Of a DNA stretch of 64,000 nt, positions 50,804 through 59,537 are shown in pieces. Location: positions 62,001-126,000 of the forward strand of contig NZ_JSYL01000004.1 in NCBI RefSeq assembly GCF_000812865.1, written 5' to 3'. Below the pieces are notes generated by a model. The model was not told the DNA's origin. It made no database searches and saw nothing but the letters and a program-made list of their open reading frames with translations. The position numbers were made by a program, and so were the translations under genes. This DNA comes from Kaistella jeonii. Lineage in GTDB: Bacteria; Bacteroidota; Bacteroidia; Flavobacteriales; Weeksellaceae. Each line of letters opens with the position of its first letter. Position 1 is the stretch's first letter.

Positions 50804-53041
50804 TTAAAGTTTGTAGGTTAATGTCAAATAATAATTTCGCGGTGTAATAGGGTTTACAGAGTAATTTTCGTGGTAGGTATAATTAACGGTATCAAATAAG
50901 TTCCCCACTTTCGCCATGACAGAGAATTTCTCCCAATCATATCCCGCAGATAAACTTGTCGTAAAATAATCATCAACTTCTAAAAATCTTGAAACGCCAT
51001 TTCTTGTATTTAAAGTTGCTTTGGTATCATTCCAACCAGCGAGTCTGTCGCCTACATAATATATACTTGCTCCCAACTGCAAACCTTTCACATATTGATT
51101 GAACGTATAAAAAACAGATGCATTTGCAGTAGTTGCGGGAGTTCTCACCAATCTTTGATTTTCGACATACCCAAAATTATCGGGAGTCTCTAAATAAACA
51201 GAATGATTATAAGAAGCTCCTGCAATGATCGACAAGTTCGGGTAAGGATTTCCGGTGATGTCTAATTCTACGCCCCGACTTCGCATTTTACCGGCGAAAT
51301 CTTTGATGGTAGAATCTGAATTTACACTTCCATCTGCTTTAAAATCTGCAGTTTGATAAAAATTTCTATTTTCAATTTGATATACTGATAAATTCAGAGC
51401 TACTGCTTTATTCCAGAAATTATGTTTTAAGCCTACTTCAAACTGATCGATTACTGAAGGTTTCAATGCATTATTGTTAACGTCTCTTCCTGTATTTGCA
51501 GAGAAAGAGTTGGTGTAAGTTCCGAAAATAGATAAATTATCATTCGGCATATAAACCAAACCTGCTTTTGGGGAAAGTGCCTGATCAGAAGTTCCTGCAG
51601 AAGAAGGAGCTTTATCATTTGTGAAAATTTGTCCCTCTGCTGCAACATTTTCAATATAAGACCATCTTAGGCCAGCCAAGACTTTAAATTTGTCTGTAAG
51701 TTCAATAAAATCCTGCGCATAAATTCCAAATCTTTGAGTCGGAATTCGAAGAATACTTCTCGTCGATGATTCCGGTATTGCCCCTGAAGCCCAAGTAGAA
51801 TCATCATGTAAATATATAGTGCCATTCGATGCGCCATTGGTTCCATAAAAATAAGAAGTGCCAAATGCTTTATTATTCGTGGGATTAAAATAAGTGAAAG
51901 AGGCATCGGTCGCATAATCGCCATCGGTTCCGATCAGAATTTTATGATTTACATTTCCGGTTTTAAATTCGCCGTTTACATTAATTTGTAAAGAGGTGTA
52001 ATTTTGTTCTGCATAGGTTTTATTGAGCGGTCGTTTCCAGTTTAGTCTGTTTGCCGCGTCGTAACTCCATTGTACTCTTTCTGTAGAAAAATAATCTTTG
52101 GTATAATTTTGATAAGAAGCGACTGCATTCAAAGTCCAGAAATCATTAAACTGATGATTGAAAGTTATACCAGTCGTCGCTTGCTGCACATTTTGATATT
52201 GCCAATCTGTACCTACAAATGCGTTTCTTGGTAAGAATTTATTTAAACTGTAAGATTGATCATTATTGGTGATCGATCCAATCCCAAAGTCAGGTGTGAA
52301 ATCATTTTTCAAGTAATCTGCCTCAACAATTAGTTGAGAATGTTCCCCAATATTAAAGATAAAGGAAGGGTTGAAATAATATTTCTGAGATTTTACAACA
52401 TCCCGAAAACTGTCAGCAGTTTCAAAAGCACCATTTACCCGGAAAGCGACACTTTTCGAAAGTGGTCCGTAAAAATCTACCGTTGGTTTATAAGAATCCC
52501 AACTTCCGGCGCTGAATCCTACACTTCCACCGAAATTAAATCTGGGTTTTTTTGTAATTAAATTTACAACGCCACCTGCAGAGACATTTCCGTATAACAT
52601 TGCGTTTCCACCTTTTAAAACTTCTACTCTCTCTAATCCGGAAACTTCGGGGAAAACACCACTATTTACCCTTGCACCGTTTTTAAAAATATTATCATTC
52701 CCAAAATTAAATCCTCTTGCACCAAAACTGTCTTGAGAATTTCCGCGGGAAGAAGTGATATAAAGTCCGTTTACATTTTGTAAAACATCACTCAATTGTT
52801 TTGCCTGTTGCTGCTCAATAATCTCATGAGTAACAATTGCAATCGGTTGTGGATTTTCCATTATCGATAAATTCGACTTTGAGGAAAGTGGTCTTGCTGT
52901 ATTGGGATTTCCTGTTTTATGCATATTGATATCCTCAATTTGCTGCACGCGAAGCGTATCACTTATCTGCTCAAACTTCATCTGTGCACCAATTGTCGAG
53001 ACGATTAATAAGGTTCCAAGGGAAATGATCTGTTTTTTCAT
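50804..53041 (-). CDS. TonB-dependent siderophore receptor
   Basis: 745 residues, outer membrane. Signal peptide (about 1-19, ending IGAQ), plug domain (about 60-175) with QLSDVLQNVNGLYITSSRGNSQDSFGARGFNFGNDNIFKNG and VEVLKGGNAMLYGNVSAGGVVNLITKKP, then a 22-strand barrel ending with the aromatic YYLTLTYKL. The plug and barrel fit the ferric-siderophore receptor subfamily, such as those for ferrichrome or other hydroxamates. The PepSY protein follows. No clear Fur box was found at its promoter. Confidence 0.95.
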   Translation of the reverse strand: MKKQIISLGTLLIVSTIGAQMKFEQISDTLRVQQIEDINMHKTGNPNTARPLSSKSNLSIMENPQPIAIVTHEIIEQQQAKQLSDVLQNVNGLYITSSRGNSQDSFGARGFNFGNDNIFKNGARVNSGVFPEVSGLERVEVLKGGNAMLYGNVSAGGVVNLITKKPRFNFGGSVGFSAGSWDSYKPTVDFYGPLSKSVAFRVNGAFETADSFRDVVKSQKYYFNPSFIFNIGEHSQLIVEADYLKNDFTPDFGIGSITNNDQSYSLNKFLPRNAFVGTDWQYQNVQQATTGITFNHQFNDFWTLNAVASYQNYTKDYFSTERVQWSYDAANRLNWKRPLNKTYAEQNYTSLQINVNGEFKTGNVNHKILIGTDGDYATDASFTYFNPTNNKAFGTSYFYGTNGASNGTIYLHDDSTWASGAIPESSTRSILRIPTQRFGIYAQDFIELTDKFKVLAGLRWSYIENVAAEGQIFTNDKAPSSAGTSDQALSPKAGLVYMPNDNLSIFGTYTNSFSANTGRDVNNNALKPSVIDQFEVGLKHNFWNKAVALNLSVYQIENRNFYQTADFKADGSVNSDSTIKDFAGKMRSRGVELDITGNPYPNLSIIAGASYNHSVYLETPDNFGYVENQRLVRTPATTANASVFYTFNQYVKGLQLGASIYYVGDRLAGWNDTKATLNTRNGVSRFLEVDDYFTTSLSAGYDWEKFSVMAKVGNLFDTVNYTYHENYSVNPITPRNYYLTLTYKL

Positions 53042-53078
53042 AGGACGTTTTTATTTAGACTGAATTAAAATAACAGCG

Positions 53079-53109
53079 CAAAAGTAAAAAAGACTTTACA
53101 AACAGACAA
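53079..53109 (-). promoter_or_regulatory. promoter of the siderophore receptor gene
   Basis: -7 TACTTTTG (53079-53086) and -33 TTG (53107-53109), spacer 20 bp, on the minus strand; leader of about 35 nt. Confidence 0.55.
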
Positions 53110-53194
53110 GCCTATTTTGAATTATTCTAAATAAAATTAGTGACAAATATCTAAATTGCTGATAATGAGATTAATTGATATAAACTGATTTTTA

Positions 53195-54571
53195 TCAGTT
53201 TTTTTTCATCAGTAGAAATCCAACCAGGATAAAAAGAATATTGATCACAAAATAAATAATTCCATTCGGTGCAGTCGCAGTTCCGAAGAGAACAACCAAG
53301 TTTCCTAAAACGGCAATCGTAGCCATTGTCGCTTTGAAAAACCGGTTTCCGGGAAAAATATTCTTCTTTAAAAGTTGAAATAATCCTAAAAACAAAGCGC
53401 CATTTACCAAATAAATAAAAACGATAGGAATCGCAGAAATATCAAAATTCCTCTCCGTAAAAAAAGGATGTGTACTGGTAAAGTAATAAACAAGAATATA
53501 AAAAACAATAATCAATGCTCCGAAAACTGCACTATTTACAGGCATTTTCGTTTTCTCATTGACTTTATCTAAGTTCAGAAATTTCTTCGACTTTTCTAAA
53601 TTGGCGAATTGATAAGGAACCCGAATCGTTGCCAAAAGCAAACCATTTGAAGTTCCCAAAACAGAAATAATAATGAAAAGCTGCATAATTAAAGCGCCGG
53701 AATTCGAAGCGATCTTTCTTGCAAACTCTGTGATGTAAGTATCCTTCAGTTGAATGATTTCAGTACCGCTCATTCGGAAAACGATCCCTAAATAATACGC
53801 GATATAAATCACCATCACCGAAATAGTTCCTATAATTAAAGCTTTCGGCAGGTTTTTACTTGAATTTTTGATCTCTCCGGAAATCTGCGTCGCAATATAC
53901 CAACCATCAAATGCAAATGAAATCGGGATGAAACTCGCCGCAACCAAAAGAATAAAGGATTGATTTTGCAACCCATTCCCAACTTGAGATAAAGTATTTA
54001 CCTGATTGACATCTCCTTTAAATAAACTTAATATTCCCAGAGAAGCGATCAATATTAAAGGTAAAACTTTCAAAACCGTTGTCATCTGCTGAAAAATTCC
54101 ACTGCTTCTTGGGCGGAAAATATTAATAAAAAAGAAGATGATCAGATTAACAAAACCAATTAAAGCAAAATGTAAAAACGTCGGTTCGAAATTCATAAAT
54201 TCTGCGAGCAGATGCGCAATATAAATCCCGGAAACCGTGAAAAGAACGGCGGTAAGCGCCGGATAAAACAAACTCATGTACATCCAGCCTACAAAATAAC
54301 TTGCCGTTTCGCCGAATCTGTAATTAACGTAACTTAAAATTCCGCCATCTTTTGGTAAGATTTCAGCGTAATTCGCCATAGAAATCCCCGCAAAAACAAC
54401 ACTGATCCCAACGATCAAAAAACCTAAAAGTCCTGCTAGAATATTTCCCTGTGTCGCCAGTAAAACATCATCAACTTTGAAGAAAATCCCGGATCCAATT
54501 ACTTGTCCGATAACCATAGAAATGGCTGTGAATAATCCGTATTTGGCCTCTAGTTTTTGGTCGTTGCTCAT
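53195..54571 (-). CDS. APC-family amino acid permease
   Basis: 458 residues with about twelve membrane helices. The first helix holds the substrate-binding glycine motif IGSGIFFKVDDVLL, preceded by LFTAISMVIGQV; later SFAFDGWYIATQISGEIKNSSKNLP matches the conserved loop of the L-type (APC/LAT) group. Imports or exchanges amino acids across the inner membrane; the exact substrate cannot be read. Monocistronic. Confidence 0.92.
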   Translation of the reverse strand: MSNDQKLEAKYGLFTAISMVIGQVIGSGIFFKVDDVLLATQGNILAGLLGFLIVGISVVFAGISMANYAEILPKDGGILSYVNYRFGETASYFVGWMYMSLFYPALTAVLFTVSGIYIAHLLAEFMNFEPTFLHFALIGFVNLIIFFFINIFRPRSSGIFQQMTTVLKVLPLILIASLGILSLFKGDVNQVNTLSQVGNGLQNQSFILLVAASFIPISFAFDGWYIATQISGEIKNSSKNLPKALIIGTISVMVIYIAYYLGIVFRMSGTEIIQLKDTYITEFARKIASNSGALIMQLFIIISVLGTSNGLLLATIRVPYQFANLEKSKKFLNLDKVNEKTKMPVNSAVFGALIIVFYILVYYFTSTHPFFTERNFDISAIPIVFIYLVNGALFLGLFQLLKKNIFPGNRFFKATMATIAVLGNLVVLFGTATAPNGIIYFVINILFILVGFLLMKKN

Positions 54572-54711
54572 CGTTAAATAAAGTAATGGGATTTTAAAAG
54601 AATTGTTTGATACAAAGAAAGCGAAAGCTTTTTAGATATTAAAATAACAACTAATTAAAAACGAAAATCGTGAATTCGTGGCTTTTAATAAAAATAAAAA
54701 AGAACGGGCAA

Positions 54712-54732
54712 AAAACCCGTTCCTATATTTTT
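54712..54732 (-). terminator. terminator after the ABC-F gene
   Basis: 7-bp arms GAACGGG and CCCGTTC with a 7-nt loop; on the minus strand it is followed by a run of T. 21 nt after the stop. Confidence 0.8.
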
Positions 54733-54753
54733 AAATTTATTTCAATTGAATAA

Positions 54754-56634
54754 TTAATCCTGAAGTTCTAACCAGCGCATTTCCAGTTCCTGAAGTTTGT
54801 CGGCAATGGTTTCTAGGTTTTTAGAAAAATCTGCGATCTTACCGTAATCACTTTCATTGTTCAACTTTTCCAGAATTCCTGCTCTCTCTTTTTCCAACTT
54901 CGGCATTTCTTTGTCGATGTCTTTTAATTCCTGTTGCTCTTTGAAAGTTAATTTTTTCGCAGAAACATTTGGTGTTGCAGTTTGAATGGCTTCAACTTTC
55001 TTCGGAGTTTCGATAATCGGAGCAGCAACTTTTTCAGTTTTCTCCTGCGATTTCTTTTCTCGATACTCGGTAAAATTACCCACGAAATCTTTAATAATTC
55101 CGTCACCTTCAAACGCTAAAACGTGATCAACGATACGATCCATGAAATATCTATCGTGTGAAACAATAATTAAACTTCCCTGGAATTGAAGTAGAAAATT
55201 TTCTAAAACCGTCAAAGTTGGCAGATCCAGATCATTTGTCGGCTCATCGAAAATCAAGAAATTTGGATTCTGATACAAAACATGCATCAAATGCAATCGA
55301 CGTTTTTCACCACCCGACAATTTCGAGATCGGCGCATATTGCGTTTGATCATCAAATAAGAATAAACGCAAAAACTGAGAAGCAGAAATCGTTCGTCCGT
55401 TTGCCAATGGGAAATTCTCTGAGATATCTTTGATAAAGTCGATCACTCTTTGATCTTCTTTATAGATTAAACCTTTCTGCGCGAAGTAACCAAATTTAAT
55501 AGTTTCTCCAGTTTCAATGGAACCAGAATCATAAGGTTCAAAACCCTGAATAATATTGAGAAGCGTTGATTTTCCAGCACCATTTTTCCCAACAATTCCG
55601 ACTTTTTCACCACGCTGAAACTGATAAGAAAAATCTTTTAACAATAATTTCTGGCCGAAACTTTTGCTGATATCCTGTAATTCTAAAATCTTAGTTCCGA
55701 GACGTTTCATCTCAAAATCAAGCTCCAGTTTTTCTTTTCTGGTGTCAGTTTTTGCAACTTTTTCAGTTTCGTAGAAATCGCTTTGACGTGATTTAGATTT
55801 TGTCGTTCTTGCTTTTGGTTGACGACGCATCCACTCTAACTCTTTTCTATAAAGGTTTTGCGCTTTGTCAATCGTGGAATTCATATTGTCTTCACGAATA
55901 ATCTTATTTTCTAAATATGTTCCATAACTTCCGTTATGAACGTACATATTAAAATCTTCAATTTCCCAGATGATATCACAAACTGCATCCAGGAAATACC
56001 TGTCATGCGTTACCAAAAGCAAAGTCACCATCGCTTTCTGAAGATAATTTTCTAACCATTCCACCATATCAACATCAAGGTGATTGGTCGGTTCATCCAT
56101 AATAATCAAAGTATGACGGTGTTGCGCACGCGTTTCTACCAAAAGTTTTGCCAACGCAACTCTTTTAATCTGACCTCCCGAAAGTGTTTTCATTTTCGAC
56201 GTCAAATCAGTGATTTTCAACTGACTCAAAATCTGACTCATCTCATTTTCCAAATCCCAGGCTTCGTGAATTTCCATTTCATTCAGCGCTTTATCCATAT
56301 CATCCGGATTTTCTGAAACCAACGCATGATGGTAATTTTTCAACGCCATGATCGGTGCAGAATCTAAAGTCATCATAAATTCTTCAACATTCAACTCGCC
56401 TTCAAAATCGATTTCCTGATCGAACAAAACGACCTGAATATCTTTATTAATAACAACGGTTCCCGAATCTGCAATTTCTTTACCCATCAAAATTTTGAGC
56501 AAAGTCGATTTACCGGAACCATTTTTGGCAACGATCGCAATTTTATCACCTTCGTTAATATGGAAAGTAATATCTCGGAAAAGTGTCTTTACTCCGTAAG
56601 ATTTCGTAAGATTTTCGGCTGAAATGTAATTCAT
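54754..56634 (-). CDS. ABC-F family ATPase (Uup-like)
   Basis: 626 residues, cytosolic. Two ABC ATPase domains joined by a linker: first Walker A AKNGSGKST, LSGGQIKRVALAKLL, LIIMDEPTNHLD; second GKNGAGKST, LSGGEKRRLHLMHVL, FLIFDEPTNDLDLPT. The region after the second ATPase (about 540-626) is a coiled coil ending LEMRWLELQD, the usual Uup C-terminal domain that binds branched DNA or ribosomes. ABC-F proteins act on translating ribosomes. No membrane domain. Monocistronic; the dispersed element R7 lies upstream. Confidence 0.95.
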   Translation of the reverse strand: MNYISAENLTKSYGVKTLFRDITFHINEGDKIAIVAKNGSGKSTLLKILMGKEIADSGTVVINKDIQVVLFDQEIDFEGELNVEEFMMTLDSAPIMALKNYHHALVSENPDDMDKALNEMEIHEAWDLENEMSQILSQLKITDLTSKMKTLSGGQIKRVALAKLLVETRAQHRHTLIIMDEPTNHLDVDMVEWLENYLQKAMVTLLLVTHDRYFLDAVCDIIWEIEDFNMYVHNGSYGTYLENKIIREDNMNSTIDKAQNLYRKELEWMRRQPKARTTKSKSRQSDFYETEKVAKTDTRKEKLELDFEMKRLGTKILELQDISKSFGQKLLLKDFSYQFQRGEKVGIVGKNGAGKSTLLNIIQGFEPYDSGSIETGETIKFGYFAQKGLIYKEDQRVIDFIKDISENFPLANGRTISASQFLRLFLFDDQTQYAPISKLSGGEKRRLHLMHVLYQNPNFLIFDEPTNDLDLPTLTVLENFLLQFQGSLIIVSHDRYFMDRIVDHVLAFEGDGIIKDFVGNFTEYREKKSQEKTEKVAAPIIETPKKVEAIQTATPNVSAKKLTFKEQQELKDIDKEMPKLEKERAGILEKLNNESDYGKIADFSKNLETIADKLQELEMRWLELQD

Positions 56635-56922
56635 TATATATAGGAATGGATGATTTTTGAAAGGTGCAAAAGTACGGAAATTAAATGGCTCTATTTTCTT
56701 CTATTTTTTGGGCGCCTATTTCCGCCCTCCATTCCCGCTATTTTTATTTTTCCAGAAAAAATAGAAATGAGCTCCATTCAGGTCGGGGCGGAGATTTTCG
56801 CCAACAAAACAGTTTTTGTTGCTAAGAGAAATTATCGATGTAAAGTTTCTTAAATAAATATCAGTTTTAATCACCATTTATAAAGAATGCGTTATTTTAG
56901 CATCCTAATAAATTTAAAAAAA
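56635..56922. other. divergent intergenic region between ABC-F and the thioredoxin-fold gene
   Basis: 288 bp without a convincing gene: dispersed element R7 and a near-consensus -7 element TATTTTAG at 56892-56899, 23 nt before the ATG at 56923. Confidence 0.55.
56710..56793 (-). repeat. dispersed structured element (R7)
   Basis: Read on the minus strand: CTCCGCCCCGACCTGAATGG, GGAGCTC, an A/T-rich hairpin (CTATTTTTTC with AAAAATAG arms), AGCGGGAATGGAGGGCGGAAATAGGCGCC. CGCC and GGCG close the outer stem. Confidence 0.65.
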
Positions 56923-58101
56923 ATGAAGAAAACATCATTACTGTTACTTGTCCTTTTCAGTATCATCACTTTCGGTCAGGGAATGAAATTTGAGGAAAAC
57001 AAATCCTTCAAAGATCTTCTCGCAATAGCAAAAAAAGAAAATAAATTACTTTTTGTAGATGCATTTACTACTTGGTGTGGACCTTGCAAACTGATGGCAA
57101 AAAATGTTTTCCCACAACCGACTGTCGGTGAATTTTACAATGCCAATTTCATCAATTCTAAAATTGATATGGAAAAAGGCGAAGGAATCGATCTGGCAAA
57201 AAGATATAATGTGAGAGCTTATCCAACTTATCTTTTTATTAATGGAGACGGAGAATTAATTCATAGAGTGACTTCTTATTTCCCGCCTGAAGAATTTATC
57301 AATGTAGGAAAAGATGCGGTAGATCCTTCCAAACAAATGGGAGCGCTAAAAAAGAAATTTGAAGCTGGAGATAAAGACCCAGAATTTTTGAAAAGTGTCA
57401 TTAAGGTTTTTGCTTTTTCAGATGCCGATTTAGCGACAAAGGCAGCAGCAAAATATTTTGCAGGTAAAAAAGCAGAACCTTTAACACAAGAAGATTTCTC
57501 TTATTTATTCTCATTAACGAAAGACAGTACTTCACCACTTTATCCGGAATTTATTTCCCGTAAAGCAGAATTGATAAAAGTGATGCCGGAAGAAAGTTAT
57601 AATAAAACGCTTGAAAACTTTAAACTGAACGCTTTATTTAATTCGTCTTACGATAAGACGACAAAAGTTTTCGATGAGAAAAAATACGTTTCAGAAGCCA
57701 GAAAAACCATGTCGGAAGAACAGGTAAAAACATTGGTACTGAAAACAAAAATGCGGATTGCTGCGGGTACAAAAAACAACGCGGATTATGAAAAACTGGC
57801 TTTAGAATATTACAAAGACGGAGCATCACCAACTTTCACTTCAGACGAATTGAATACTGTGGCGTGGAACTTTTTTGAAAACACCACCGATAAAGTTGCA
57901 TTGGAAAAAGCCGTTTTGTGGGCAAAACAATCAGTAAAACTGTCTGAAAGTTATGCCAATACTGACACTGTTGCAAATCTCTATTTCAAAATAGGCGACA
58001 AAGCTAACGTAAAAACGTGGGCAGCCAAAGCAATTGAATTAGCGAAGAAAGAAGGTGAGGAATACGCAGAAACTCAGGCTTTATTTGACAAGGTTAAATA
58101 A
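56923..58101 (+). CDS. secreted thioredoxin-fold protein with helical C-terminal domain
   Basis: 392 residues. Signal peptide of about 18 residues (LLLLVLFSIITFGQG), then a thioredoxin domain (about 20-135) with redox motif WCGPCK and cis-Pro region AYPTYLFI. The rest (about 140-392) is helical and TPR-like. Architecture fits periplasmic disulfide or cytochrome-maturation oxidoreductases of Bacteroidota. The start is set at the ATG at 56923, not the upstream ATG at 56887, because only the former begins a good signal peptide and a -7-like element lies between them. Confidence 0.88.
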   Translation: MKKTSLLLLVLFSIITFGQGMKFEENKSFKDLLAIAKKENKLLFVDAFTTWCGPCKLMAKNVFPQPTVGEFYNANFINSKIDMEKGEGIDLAKRYNVRAYPTYLFINGDGELIHRVTSYFPPEEFINVGKDAVDPSKQMGALKKKFEAGDKDPEFLKSVIKVFAFSDADLATKAAAKYFAGKKAEPLTQEDFSYLFSLTKDSTSPLYPEFISRKAELIKVMPEESYNKTLENFKLNALFNSSYDKTTKVFDEKKYVSEARKTMSEEQVKTLVLKTKMRIAAGTKNNADYEKLALEYYKDGASPTFTSDELNTVAWNFFENTTDKVALEKAVLWAKQSVKLSESYANTDTVANLYFKIGDKANVKTWAAKAIELAKKEGEEYAETQALFDKVK

Positions 58102-58127
58102 AAAAACAATTCATTAATTATAGAAGA

Positions 58128-58152
58128 GGATGCTGAAAAGCATCCTTTTTTT
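58128..58152 (+). terminator. terminator after the thioredoxin-fold gene
   Basis: 7-bp arms AGGATGC and GCATCCT, loop TGAAAA, followed by TTTTTT. Confidence 0.85.
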
Positions 58153-58153
58153 G

Positions 58154-59017
58154 TTAATCTAATGTCATTCTTTTTAATGACCAGAGATTTCCATTATAAA
58201 CATTCAGATCAACTTTAGTATTGATTCCATAGACGATTCCCTTCTCTGTGAACTGCCAGATTTTCCAGTCAGCGTCGGGAGAAGGTTGTGGAACATCGTT
58301 ATAATTGGCTAACCAAATTGGATAATCATCGAATTCGCCTTGAAGAAAATCTTTGTAATAATGATAATAAGTATAAATGATGGGTTTCACGCCGTAAGTT
58401 TCCTCAACAATTCGACACCAGATTTTAAGATCTTCAATGAGTTTTTTGGTAGATTTCCGTCTTGGTATTTTCTCAATATCTAAAATTGGTGGTAAATCTC
58501 CAGCTTCTAATTTTACGTTGGCTAGAAAATTATTAGCTTGCATTACTGGATCTTCATCGGCTCTGTAAAAATGATATGCACCTCGAATGAGTTCATGTTT
58601 TTTTGACAGTTGCCAGAATTCATCGAAATGTTTGTCGGCAGATCTGTTGCCCATTGTGGCGCGAAGAACCACGAATTTTATAGGAATAGTTCGATTTCCG
58701 ATACTTAAACTGTCCCAGGTAATATCTTCTTTTTTTTGGTAATGAGAGACATCCATACCGAAAGTTTTATCGGCATAATCACCGATAATTCGGTTGATCC
58801 TGTTTTCCTCAGTTTCAGAATTCGACAATTTCTTATGTTCGAATTTATTGAAATACATGGCGTAATAAAAGGTAATTCTCTGCTTTAAATAAAATCCAGT
58901 TACCAGTAAAGCAATCGCCAAAAACAGTAATAGAATTTCGCGGCGCAGAAGAAAATGTCTTTTACGCTTTTTATGAATTTTTCGGGTTGTTTTTCTTTTA
59001 ACTGTTCTCTTGGCCAT
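58154..59017 (-). CDS. glycoside hydrolase family 25 (lysozyme/muramidase)
   Basis: 287 residues. A basic N-terminus (1-22), one membrane anchor (about 25-44), then a GH25 barrel (about 85-280): GMDVSHYQ with the conserved Asp, FVVLRATMGNRSADKHFDEFWQLSKKHELIRGAYHFY, and LPPILDIEKIP with the catalytic Asp-x-Glu. Cleaves the glycan of peptidoglycan between MurNAc and GlcNAc. Anchored in the inner membrane and facing the periplasm, it suits cell-wall remodelling. A -7 element TATTTTTG lies at 59025-59032. Confidence 0.92.
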   Translation of the reverse strand: MAKRTVKRKTTRKIHKKRKRHFLLRREILLLFLAIALLVTGFYLKQRITFYYAMYFNKFEHKKLSNSETEENRINRIIGDYADKTFGMDVSHYQKKEDITWDSLSIGNRTIPIKFVVLRATMGNRSADKHFDEFWQLSKKHELIRGAYHFYRADEDPVMQANNFLANVKLEAGDLPPILDIEKIPRRKSTKKLIEDLKIWCRIVEETYGVKPIIYTYYHYYKDFLQGEFDDYPIWLANYNDVPQPSPDADWKIWQFTEKGIVYGINTKVDLNVYNGNLWSLKRMTLD

Positions 59018-59024
59018 CGGTTTG

Positions 59025-59032
59025 CAAAAATA
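59025..59032 (-). promoter_or_regulatory. -7 promoter element of the GH25 gene
   Basis: TATTTTTG on the minus strand, exact consensus, 7 nt before the ATG. Confidence 0.5.
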
Positions 59033-59137
59033 TTAATTTAAAAATGAAAGCGTTAATTTATAGTTAAAAATGTTTTTAGATGATGATTGGCTTGATATGT
59101 GAAACTAAGCTGGTAATTAACAATAAAATTGATCAAG

Positions 59138-59467
59138 ATGAAAACGAAATTATTATCATTTGCAACCATACTTTTATTTGCAGTAACTGTTTCTGCACAG
59201 GAATCGCAACCTACTTTAAAACAAGAGGTGAAAAAAGATTCAAAGGCAGTCGGAACAGCGGTCAAAGATGGTGCAGAATGGACAGGTGAAACCGCAAAAG
59301 ACGGAGTTAAATGGACTGGAAAAACTGCGAAAAAAGGTGCGAAAGCAACTAAGAAAGGAGTAAAAAGAGCCGCAAAGTGGACCGGGAAAACCGCTAAAAA
59401 AGGCGGAAAAGCAGTAAAAGAAGGTTATGAAGACACCAAAGATTACGTAAAAAAAGAAACGAAATAA
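59138..59467 (+). CDS. small secreted basic protein with WTG-TAK repeats
   Basis: 109 residues. Signal peptide (about 20 residues, ending VSAQ), then a Lys/Ala/Thr-rich mature part made of imperfect repeats: WTGETAKDG, WTGKTAKKG, ATKKGVKRA, WTGKTAKKG, AVKEGYEDTK. Strongly basic and probably helical in one amphipathic run. No family recognised; the repeat pattern resembles LEA- or YtxH-like helical stress proteins in composition. The ATG at 59138 is preferred over the TTG 9 nt upstream since the signal peptide begins there. It ends at a bidirectional terminator. Confidence 0.75.
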   Translation: MKTKLLSFATILLFAVTVSAQESQPTLKQEVKKDSKAVGTAVKDGAEWTGETAKDGVKWTGKTAKKGAKATKKGVKRAAKWTGKTAKKGGKAVKEGYEDTKDYVKKETK

Positions 59468-59487
59468 TTTGTGATTAAAATTCTGGA

Positions 59488-59517
59488 AAAAAAGCCACGA
59501 AAATATTCGTGGCTTTT
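59488..59517. terminator. bidirectional terminator between the basic repeat protein gene and aldehyde dehydrogenase
   Basis: 13-bp perfect arms AAAAAGCCACGAA and TTCGTGGCTTTTT with a 4-nt loop. Confidence 0.9.
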
Positions 59518-59537
59518 TAACTATTCAAAATAAATTA

